Shown: one piece after another, positions 1 to 5,160 of the stretch
Layout: the number at the start of each line of letters is the position of its first letter
How positions within the stretch are numbered: the first letter of the stretch is position 1
Source: CAXYVC01 sp964292295
Lineage (GTDB): Bacteria; Acidobacteriota; Holophagae; Holophagales; Holophagaceae
Direction: 5' to 3'
NCBI GenBank assembly: GCA_964292295.1
Contig: CAXYVC010000086.1
Coordinates: 1 to 11,562, forward strand
Length of the DNA stretch: 11,562 bases
Notes under the pieces: model-generated
What the model saw: the letters and a program-made list of their open reading frames with translations, nothing else
Database searches by the model: none
Told to the model about the DNA's origin: nothing
Program-made: the position numbers and the translations under genes

Positions 1-330
1 GCCCACAACCAGCGGGGCGTTATCACCATTGAGGTCCGGTCGACGTTGGACGAAGGCCAGCATCCCCACCTGATCTGGATCGAAGAGCTCATTGCCGTAG
101 CTGAGGCATCGGGGTCCTCGCCGGTGTACCCGCTGCTGAAGCGTGCTGACGAGCGCTACGTCACCATGCATGCCTACGACAACCCCGTTTTTGTCGAGGA
201 CATGGCGCGCAATGTCGCGGCCAGGCTCCAGGAGGATCCTCGGATTGCCTGGTTCCATGTCCATGCGGAAAATTTTGAAAGCATCCACAACCAATCGGCC
301 TTTGCCAGCCTTGAATGGCGCCGAGCTTGA
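1..330 (+). CDS. folE2: GTP cyclohydrolase FolE2 (type IB), 3' part
   Basis: This is the C-terminal 109 residues of a GTP cyclohydrolase I of the FolE2 (COG1469) family, which makes dihydroneopterin triphosphate from GTP at the start of folate or pterin synthesis in the cytoplasm. The reading frame is open from base 1. It begins in the family motif AHNQRG, which normally follows the CPCSK..S.YGA segment, and ends with the characteristic ENFESIHNQSAFA segment. The His residues in AHNQR and ESIH are candidates for the family's metal or active-site ligands. The catalytic Cys region lies upstream of the window. Full-length members have roughly 260 or more residues, so more than half of the gene is missing here because of the window edge, not because of damage. 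The gene is convergent with the PLP-enzyme gene. The family assignment is strong from the motifs. Confidence 0.9.
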   Translation, partial: AHNQRGVITIEVRSTLDEGQHPHLIWIEELIAVAEASGSSPVYPLLKRADERYVTMHAYDNPVFVEDMARNVAARLQEDPRIAWFHVHAENFESIHNQSAFASLEWRRA

Positions 331-538
331 TCCCGGGTAGGGGCGCGGGCTTGAGGGCCAACCTCCTCAGACCTCATTGCCGTCCATGGGCCATGCCGCA
401 AGAGCTGTCCCAATCGATAAAGCCAGCCACTTTTTTGGCCCAACAAGGGCTGAAAGTGGCCGGGCTGCAGGGCTTGATCTCTCGGTTGCCGTCAACGGTC
501 CATGAAAGACCGAAGTGCTTCAACGTGATTTTGTGTTC
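331..538. other. Convergent intergenic region, no gene seen
   Basis: This is the 208-bp gap between the folE2 stop and the stop of the minus-strand PLP enzyme. Short frames cross it but lack ribosome binding sites and recognisable motifs. Its only clear structure is the imperfect hairpin at 421-466. Confidence 0.6.
421..466. terminator. Imperfect nested hairpin between convergent genes
   Basis: CCACTTT (427-433) pairs with AAAGTGG (453-459). Inside it GCCC (438-441) pairs with GGGC (447-450) around an AACAA loop, and outside it AGCC (421-424) pairs with GGCT (463-466). The T-run at 431-436 lies inside the arm, so this is not a textbook intrinsic terminator. Its position between convergent stops makes a two-way terminator role reasonable, but this is inference. 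Confidence 0.35.
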
Positions 539-1783
539 TCAGATCTTCGCAAGGGCCTGCTTGAGGTCGGCGATGAGATCGTCGACGTCCTCCAGGCCCG
601 CGCTGATGCGGATCATGTTTTCCGTGATGCCGGCATGGAGCTTCTCGTCGGGAGCCATGTCGGAGTGGGTCATGGTGCTGGGATGCTCGATGAGGCTCTC
701 CACGCCGCCCAGGCTCACGGCCAGCTTCATGTGCTGGATGGCGTTCAGCATGCGGAAGGCCTCTGCCTCGCCGCCCTTCACCTTGAAGGTGATGAGGCTG
801 CCCGTGCCCGTGCACTGCTTCTTCCAGAGCATGAGCTGGCGCTCGCCGGTCTGGGGCAGGCCGGGGTAGGACAGCTCGTAGACCTTGGGGTGGGCCAGAA
901 GGAAGTCCACGATCTTGACGGCATTCTCCTGCTGCTTCTCCATGCGCACCTGCAGGGTGGCCAGGGAGCGGTGGATGAGCCAGGCGGTGTCGGGGTCGGC
1001 GATGGAGCCCAGGATGGTGCGGAAGACCTTCACTTGGCTCATGAGGGCCTTGGAGCCCATGGTGAAGCCGGCCACGAGGTCGGAGTGCCCCCCGAAGAAC
1101 TTGGTGGCGGAGTAGATCACGAGGTCGGCGCCCTGCTTCAGCGGGCTGCAGAAGATGGGGCCCATGAAGGTGTTGTCCACCATCACCAGGATCTTCCGGT
1201 CCGGGGTGGAGTACTGGTCGGCCAGCTCCCGCGCCGCGCCGATGTCCGAGATCATGATCGTCGGATTGGCGGGGCTCTCCAGGTAGATGGCCTTGACCGT
1301 GGGGTCGCCCTTCACCAGGGCTTCCATCTCGGCCTTGGTGGCGCCCGCAGGGAAGTGCTTCGTCTTGATGCCGAAGAGGGGCAGCATGTGGCGGAAGAAA
1401 TACTCCGTGCCGCCGTAGACGGGGTCGCCGAAGACCAGGGTGTCGCCGGGGCGCAGGAAGGCCAGGCAGGTGCTGCTCACGGCGCCCATGCCGGAGCCGA
1501 AGAGCGCGGCCTCCTCGGCGCCGTCCCAGCAGGCGGCCTTGTCCTCGAGGATCTCGGTGTTGGGGTTGTTCACGCGGGTGTAGATGAGGGCCGGGCTCTC
1601 GCCCTCCTGCATGGGGCTGAGGCCGTAGGCGATCTCGAAGGCCCGCTTGCCCTCCTCGGCGGTCTTGAAGAGGAAGGTGGAGGTGCGGAACACGGGAGGG
1701 GTGGCCGCGCCCTCGGAGCGCTGGGGATCGTAGCCCTTGCTGAAGATCTGCGTCTGGGGCTTCACGGAAGGATCGTGGCTCAT
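539..1783 (-). CDS. Cys/Met metabolism PLP-dependent enzyme (cystathionine gamma-synthase / methionine gamma-lyase family)
   Basis: This 414-residue fold-type I PLP enzyme belongs to the cystathionine gamma-synthase/gamma-lyase/methionine gamma-lyase family, cytoplasmic and usually tetrameric. Visible family features are YTRVNNPNT (68-76, the Tyr and Arg that contact the PLP phosphate of the neighbouring subunit), GSGMGAVSST (97-105), the stacking Tyr of DPVYGG (Y123), VDNTF (D203), the PLP-lysine motif SATKFFGGHSD (K228) and a C-terminal IRISAGLED with the carboxylate-binding Arg (R392). The residue matching the active-site Cys of typical methionine gamma-lyases (YGCT) is Gly here (YGGT), so substrate choice cannot be settled. 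I chose the ATG at 1783 because GGAG lies 7 nt upstream; an in-frame ATG at 1846 would sit inside the putative operator. The gene is divergent from an Lrp-type regulator, an arrangement known for methionine gamma-lyase (mdeA/mdeR), which favours sulfur amino-acid breakdown over synthesis. The family is near certain; the exact reaction is not. Confidence 0.9.
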   Translation of the reverse strand: MSHDPSVKPQTQIFSKGYDPQRSEGAATPPVFRTSTFLFKTAEEGKRAFEIAYGLSPMQEGESPALIYTRVNNPNTEILEDKAACWDGAEEAALFGSGMGAVSSTCLAFLRPGDTLVFGDPVYGGTEYFFRHMLPLFGIKTKHFPAGATKAEMEALVKGDPTVKAIYLESPANPTIMISDIGAARELADQYSTPDRKILVMVDNTFMGPIFCSPLKQGADLVIYSATKFFGGHSDLVAGFTMGSKALMSQVKVFRTILGSIADPDTAWLIHRSLATLQVRMEKQQENAVKIVDFLLAHPKVYELSYPGLPQTGERQLMLWKKQCTGTGSLITFKVKGGEAEAFRMLNAIQHMKLAVSLGGVESLIEHPSTMTHSDMAPDEKLHAGITENMIRISAGLEDVDDLIADLKQALAKI

Positions 1784-1813
1784 GGGAGGACTCCAAGCGG
1801 ACGGAACGCCTGC

Positions 1814-1842
1814 TTGACGGTAGGATTCGAAAGGATTCGTAT
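1814..1842 (+). promoter_or_regulatory. Possible promoter of the Lrp-type regulator gene
   Basis: TTGACG at 1814-1819 is a good -35. Seventeen bases on, TCGTAT (1837-1842) is a weak -10 and lies inside the repeated half-sites. The predicted start near 1849 would give a leader of about 20 nt before the GTG at 1870. The weak -10 lowers confidence. Confidence 0.35.
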
Positions 1843-1854
1843 CCATCGAATCCT
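1822..1854. promoter_or_regulatory. Putative operator: three AGGATTCG half-sites
   Basis: AGGATTCG occurs at 1822-1829 and again at 1832-1839, exactly 10 bp (one helical turn) apart. Its reverse complement CGAATCCT is at 1847-1854, forming a palindrome with a 7-bp TATCCAT centre. The element sits in the 86-bp gap between the divergent PLP enzyme and Lrp/AsnC-type regulator genes, and overlaps the putative regulator promoter. Lrp-family proteins bind as multimers to phased sites, so this is the natural binding site for the adjacent regulator. Binding is inferred. Confidence 0.6.
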
Positions 1855-1869
1855 TTTCGGAGAAAAGCC

Positions 1870-2346
1870 GTGGAATGGAAGCTGGATCGAACGGATCACG
1901 AAATCCTGGCTTGTTTTCAGAAAAATGCGCGCATCTCCAACAAGGAGCTGGCCGCCACGGTGGGTCTGGCACCCTCCAGTTGCCTGTCCCGTGTGCAGCG
2001 CCTGCGCGCCGAGGGCATCCTGGGCGAGGCCCACGCCGTGGTGGCGCCCGCGGCCATGGGCATCGGCCTCCAGGCCCTGGTGGCCGTGCGGCTGCGCCAG
2101 CACAGTCGCCAGCACGTGAAGGCCTTCTGGAAGCACGCCCTCGGCCTGGAGGAGGTGCTGGCGGTGTACCACCTCTCCGGCGCCCAGGATTTCCTGGTGC
2201 ATCTGGCCGTGCGGGACACCGCCCATCTGAGGGACCTGGCCCTGGATGCCTTCACTGCCCGGCCCGAGGTGGGCCAGATCGAGACGAGCCTCCTCTTCGA
2301 CCACGCCGTGAAGCCCGTGCTGCCGAACCTGAACGCCATGACCTGA
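1870..2346 (+). CDS. Lrp/AsnC-family transcriptional regulator
   Basis: This is a 158-residue protein of the usual Lrp/AsnC length. An N-terminal winged helix-turn-helix (about residues 5-60) carries the family signature LDRTDHEILACFQKNARIS, NKELAATVGLAPSSCLSRVQRL and GIL. A C-terminal RAM effector/oligomerisation domain follows (about 68-150), with the typical run 'VLAVYHLSGAQDFLVHLAVRD'-like strand (V..V...SG..DFL). The start is GTG at 1870 with GGAG at 1859-1862; an ATG five bases later is out of frame. The protein probably senses an amino acid and controls the divergent PLP-enzyme gene, and perhaps its own, through the half-site cluster between them. MdeR of Pseudomonas putida is the described precedent. 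The stop is almost directly followed by the degenerate tRNA-repeat copy. Confidence 0.92.
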   Translation: MEWKLDRTDHEILACFQKNARISNKELAATVGLAPSSCLSRVQRLRAEGILGEAHAVVAPAAMGIGLQALVAVRLRQHSRQHVKAFWKHALGLEEVLAVYHLSGAQDFLVHLAVRDTAHLRDLALDAFTARPEVGQIETSLLFDHAVKPVLPNLNAMT

Positions 2347-2353
2347 CGGCTCA

Positions 2354-2453
2354 TCCGCCGGGGATGCCCTGACTTCAAATCCCTCCGCCGGGCATCCCTC
2401 CGTTCAGACATCCCTCTGCTCAGGCATGAAAAGGCCCCCTTGCGGGGCCCTTG
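2354..2453. repeat. Degenerate, outermost copy of the tRNA-Thr-linked repeat
   Basis: This stretch matches the 3' half of the 171-bp unit: CCGGGGATGC, then TTCAAATCCCTCCGC (2374-2388), then the GGCCCC hairpin and GATCTGG. It is diverged and carries an expansion. The block CCCTCYGYTCAGRCAT appears about three times in a row (2381-2395, 2396-2411, 2412-2427), where the full repeats have it once. The first half of the unit is missing, and the lrp-type gene stop lies 8 bp to its left. Confidence 0.7.
2433..2449 (-). terminator. Hairpin with T-tract, distal end of the tRNA-Thr transcript
   Basis: Read on the minus strand, GGCCCC-GCAAG-GGGGCC is followed by TTTT, the best T-tract of the three hairpins downstream of the tRNA. 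It could also serve the plus-strand lrp-type gene, since the hairpin is symmetric, but that side lacks a good T-run. Confidence 0.55.
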
Positions 2454-2624
2454 GATCTGGAGCCAGCGGAGGGATTTCGCGATGCGCCGCACGCATCCTG
2501 CAGCCCGGCCCTGGTCGCCTGCGACCGTCCGGGTGGACGGTCTTCGGCGGGGCCTACCGGCCGGGGATGCTGTGATTTCAAATCCCTCCGCTCAGACATG
2601 GGAAGGCCCCCTTGCGGGGGCCAT
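2454..2624. repeat. 171-bp tandem repeat, copy 1
   Basis: This is a direct repeat that appears identical to 2625-2795 by eye. Read in the tRNA (minus) direction it holds an inverted tRNA-3'-end mimic (2577-2592), a spacer and finally the last 20 nt of tRNA-Thr including CCA (2458-2477). Its GCAA-loop hairpin (2605-2622) lies at its right side, downstream of the tRNA end of the next copy. The spacer contains strong hairpins: GACCGTCC-GGGT-GGACGGTC (2523-2542), an overlapping alternative GGTCGC-CT-GCGACC (2513-2526), and GATGCG-CCGCA-CGCATC (2481-2497). I see no gene in it. Confidence 0.95.
2605..2622 (-). terminator. GC-rich GCAA-loop hairpin in repeat copy 1
   Basis: On the minus strand this reads GGCCCCC-GCAA-GGGGGCC followed by TTCCC. 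The seven-base-pair stem capped by a GNRA tetraloop is strong, but the T-tract is short, so termination or 3'-end protection may be partial. Confidence 0.5.
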
Positions 2625-2795
2625 GATCTGGAGCCAGCGGAGGGATTTCGCGATGCGCCGCACGCATCCTGCAGCCCGGCCCTGGTCGCCTGCGACCGTC
2701 CGGGTGGACGGTCTTCGGCGGGGCCTACCGGCCGGGGATGCTGTGATTTCAAATCCCTCCGCTCAGACATGGGAAGGCCCCCTTGCGGGGGCCAT
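2625..2795. repeat. 171-bp tandem repeat, copy 2
   Basis: This second copy directly abuts copy 1. It carries the tRNA-Thr 3' end (20 nt) at 2629-2648, the inverted mimic at 2748-2763 and the terminator hairpin at 2776-2793. The sequence from 2796 to 2819 (GATC plus the true tRNA 3' end) begins a third period and then diverges into the tRNA body, so the unit boundaries are set by the tRNA 3' end. Confidence 0.95.
2776..2793 (-). terminator. GCAA-loop hairpin directly after tRNA-Thr
   Basis: GGCCCCC-GCAA-GGGGGCC on the minus strand begins 6 nt after the encoded CCA of the tRNA. It is followed by TTCCC, so it is probably the first, leaky terminator or a processing structure of the tRNA transcript. 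Confidence 0.55.
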
Positions 2796-2799
2796 GATC

Positions 2800-2874
2800 T
2801 GGAGCCAGCGGAGGGATTTGAACCCCCGACCCTCGGTTTACGAAACCGATGCTCTACCCCTGAGCTACGCTGGC
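2800..2874 (-). tRNA. tRNA-Thr (anticodon CGU)
   Basis: The minus strand folds as a complete 75-nt cloverleaf. The acceptor is GCCAGCG/CGCTGGC and the D-arm GCTC-AGGGGTA-GAGC. The anticodon arm is TCGGT-TTCGTAA-ACCGA with anticodon CGT. A 5-nt variable loop and a T-arm with loop TTCAAAT (one G-U pair) follow, then discriminator T and encoded CCA. The tRNA reads the Thr codon ACG. Its last 20 nt are repeated at 2629-2648 and 2458-2477. Confidence 0.97.
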
Positions 2875-2885
2875 GCAGACCTAGG

Positions 2886-2914
2886 ATTGTGCCGGAAGCG
2901 GGGCCTGCTTTCAA
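2886..2914 (-). promoter_or_regulatory. Promoter of tRNA-Thr
   Basis: On the minus strand TTGAAA (2914-2909) and CACAAT (2891-2886) are separated by 17 bp. The predicted start lies a few bases upstream of the mature tRNA 5' end at 2874. The promoter sits just beyond the stop of the S9 peptidase gene, so the tRNA need not rely on read-through. Confidence 0.6.
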
Positions 2915-2926
2915 GCCCCAGGCGGC

Positions 2927-5050
2927 TCAGGGGAAGGCGGGGGGCAGCTTCATGCCGAGGCTCTTCAGCAGGAAGGCCCACATGTCCGCCCGCTCGGCGA
3001 TGGTCTTGGCGGTGGGCTTGCCGGCGCCGTGCCCCGCGTTGGTCTCGATGCGGGTGAGGATCGGCGCGTCGCCCGCCTGGGCCGCCTGGAGGGTGGCCGT
3101 GAACTTGTGGCTGTGGGCGGGCACCACGCGGTCGTCGTGGTCGCCGGTGGTCACCAGGGTGGCGGGGTAGCGGGTGCCGGGCTTGAGGTTGTGCAGGGGG
3201 GAGTAGCGGATCAGGTTCTCGAAGCCCTCCTTCGTGTCGGAGCACATGTAGTCGCTCTGCCACATCCAGCCGATGGTGAAGTGGTGGTAGCGCAGCATGT
3301 CCAGCACGCCCACGGCGGAGATGGCGGCACCGAAGAGGTCCGGGCGCTGGGTGAGGCAGGCGCCCACCAGCAGGCCGCCATTGGAACCGCCGTAGATGGC
3401 CAGCTTCGGGGTGGAGGTGATCTTCTCCTTCACCAGCCACTCGCCCGCGGCGATGAAATCGTCGAAGGTGTTCTGCTTGGTTTCGCGCTTGCCCGCGGCC
3501 CACCACTCCTTGCCGTACTCGTTGCCGCCCCGCAGGCAGGCCACCGCATAGACGCCGCCCATCTCCATCCACACGAGGTTGGCGGGGCTGAAGCCCGGGG
3601 CCTGGGGCACGTTGAAACCGCCGTAGCCGTAGAGCAGGGTGGGGTTCGTGCCGTCCAGCTTCAGGCCCTTCCGGTGGGCCAGGAAGAGGGGCACCTTCGT
3701 GCCGTCCTTGCTCGCGTAGAAGACCTGGCGCACCTCGAAGGCGTCGGGCTTCAGATCCACCTTGGGCTGGCGGAAGACGGTGCTGGTGCCGCGCTTCAGG
3801 TCGTAGCGGTACAGGGTGGGCGGCTGGTTGTACGAGGTGAAGGTGTAGAAGACCTCCCGGTCCTTGCGCTCCCCCTGGAAGCCGGAGAGGGTGCCGATCC
3901 CCTTCAGGGCGAGGCTCTTCTGGAAGCGCCCCTGGAGGTCGTAGAACTTCACGGCATTCAGGGCGTCGATGCGCCAGGTGACGGCCAGGGTGTTGCCCAG
4001 CAGGCTCACGCCTCCGATCACGTCGCGGTTCGCGGACTGGGGGATGATCTCGCGCCAGGCTTGCGGGGCTGGGCTGCGGTGGTCCACCGCCACCACGCGC
4101 CCGCGCGGGGCCTGGAAGTCCGTGGAGACGTAGAAGAGATCGCCGTCTTTGCCGAGGATGTGGTACGCGCCGTCGAAGCGGTCGAAGAGGGGCGTCACGG
4201 GCCCGTTCGCCTTCAGGTCCTTCAGGAAGACACGGTTGCGCCGCTCGGTGCCCTGGCTTTGCGTGATGACCAGGAAACGCCCGTCATCCGTGAGCTCGGC
4301 ATGGAAGCTCCAGTCCGGCTGGTCGGGGCGTGCGTAGATGACGGGGTCCTGGCTCACCGGGGTGCCCAGACGGTGGAAGAAGAGCTGCTGGTTGCGGTAC
4401 ACGGCGGTGAGGGCCTTGCCCGCCTCCACCTCCGGGTAGGCGCCGTAGTAGAAGCCGCTGCCGTCCTTGGCCCAGGCGTCCACGGAGACGCGCCCCGTGG
4501 GCAGCGCGTCGGGCAGGTCCCGGCCCGTGGCGACCTCCCGGATCCTCCAGGTGCTCACGTCGGAGCCTCCCTTGGAGAGGTTGTAGGCCATGTACTTCCC
4601 GTCCTCGCTGAAGACGGTCCCCGCCAGGGACACGGTTCCGTCCGCGCTCAAGGCGTTGGGGTCCAGCAGCACGCGCCCCTTCTCCTCCAGCTTCTCCGTG
4701 AGGTAGAGCACCGCCTGGTTCTGCAGGCCGGAGTTGTGGCTGTAGACGTAGGCGTTGCCGTGCTTGCGGGGAGCCCCGAACTTCTCGTAGTTCCAGAGCC
4801 GGGTCATGCGCTCCCGGATGCGGGTGCGCTCGGGGATCTGCGCGAGATAGGCCTCCGTGGCCGCGTTCTGGGCCTTCACCCAGGCCTGGGTGTCCAGGCT
4901 GTGGTCATCCTCCAGCCAGCGGTAGGGATCGGGCACCTTCACGCCGAAGTAGGTATCCACCACGTCCAGCTTCCGCGTGGGAGGCGGCTGGACCGGGGCT
5001 TGGGCCACCAGGGCGGTACAGAGGGCAAGGGGCAGGGCGAGGGGGGTCAC
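2927..5050 (-). CDS. Prolyl oligopeptidase-like serine peptidase (S9A), exported
   Basis: This protein of about 707 residues belongs to the prolyl oligopeptidase family, which cleaves peptides after proline, usually peptides of up to about 30 residues. An N-terminal segment (VPDPYRWLED, typical of S9A) leads into a beta-propeller (about 70-400) and a C-terminal alpha/beta hydrolase domain. The catalytic triad is visible: Ser in GGSNGG (S556), Asp in DHDDRVVP (637-640) and His in NAGHGAGKP (H674), close to the positions in the classic enzyme. The N-terminus has a hydrophobic stretch LALPLALCTALVAQA, suggesting a signal peptide and periplasmic location. The start is uncertain. I chose GTG at 5050 because GGAGG lies 4 nt upstream; ATGs at 5077, 5074 and 5113 are in frame but lack a clear ribosome binding site and show no better signal sequence. 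The gene is divergent from the PIN-PhoH gene and stands alone on its strand. Confidence 0.93.
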   Translation of the reverse strand: MTPLALPLALCTALVAQAPVQPPPTRKLDVVDTYFGVKVPDPYRWLEDDHSLDTQAWVKAQNAATEAYLAQIPERTRIRERMTRLWNYEKFGAPRKHGNAYVYSHNSGLQNQAVLYLTEKLEEKGRVLLDPNALSADGTVSLAGTVFSEDGKYMAYNLSKGGSDVSTWRIREVATGRDLPDALPTGRVSVDAWAKDGSGFYYGAYPEVEAGKALTAVYRNQQLFFHRLGTPVSQDPVIYARPDQPDWSFHAELTDDGRFLVITQSQGTERRNRVFLKDLKANGPVTPLFDRFDGAYHILGKDGDLFYVSTDFQAPRGRVVAVDHRSPAPQAWREIIPQSANRDVIGGVSLLGNTLAVTWRIDALNAVKFYDLQGRFQKSLALKGIGTLSGFQGERKDREVFYTFTSYNQPPTLYRYDLKRGTSTVFRQPKVDLKPDAFEVRQVFYASKDGTKVPLFLAHRKGLKLDGTNPTLLYGYGGFNVPQAPGFSPANLVWMEMGGVYAVACLRGGNEYGKEWWAAGKRETKQNTFDDFIAAGEWLVKEKITSTPKLAIYGGSNGGLLVGACLTQRPDLFGAAISAVGVLDMLRYHHFTIGWMWQSDYMCSDTKEGFENLIRYSPLHNLKPGTRYPATLVTTGDHDDRVVPAHSHKFTATLQAAQAGDAPILTRIETNAGHGAGKPTAKTIAERADMWAFLLKSLGMKLPPAFP

Positions 5051-5097
5051 GGGGCCTCCGGCTGAGGAGATCATCATACCATCGTGTTGCGAGGCTC

Positions 5098-5124
5098 TTG
5101 CGGAAACCCGCATGCTGCTAGGCT
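5098..5124 (+). promoter_or_regulatory. Possible promoter of the PIN-PhoH operon
   Basis: TTGCGG (5098-5103) and TAGGCT (5119-5124) are 15 bp apart, with a TGC extended -10 in front of the latter. The -10 is weak and the spacing short, so this is only the best candidate in the 110-bp divergent gap. Confidence 0.3.
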
Positions 5125-5160
5125 TTCCGTCAGGGCGTTCCGGCCTGTTCCGGAGTTGAC

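Noticed and set aside
2454..2795. CRISPR-like array
   Set aside because: The repeats are 171 bp, contiguous and without unique spacers, and they contain tRNA sequence.
2454..2819. Integrated mobile element flanked by tRNA att sites
   Set aside because: The 20-bp tRNA ends look like att repeats, but only about 150 bp lies between them, with no integrase or other mobile gene nearby. It is kept as an alternative explanation only.
2440..3057. Long plus-strand frame across the repeats and tRNA (and the matching minus-strand frame 2420-2914)
   Set aside because: Both stay open because the unit is 171 bp (57 codons) and the sequence is GC-rich. They read through the tRNA gene in the well-known false-protein form (RDLNPRPSVYETDALPLSYAG-type). 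There is no ribosome binding site or family match. A small basic protein like the one proposed at E. coli tyrT cannot be excluded but has no support here.
3029..5065. 678-codon plus-strand frame opposite the S9 peptidase gene
   Set aside because: It is a shadow of the GC-rich peptidase gene. The minus frame has the full catalytic triad and family motifs, while this frame reads as low-complexity Val/Leu/Gly/His residues.
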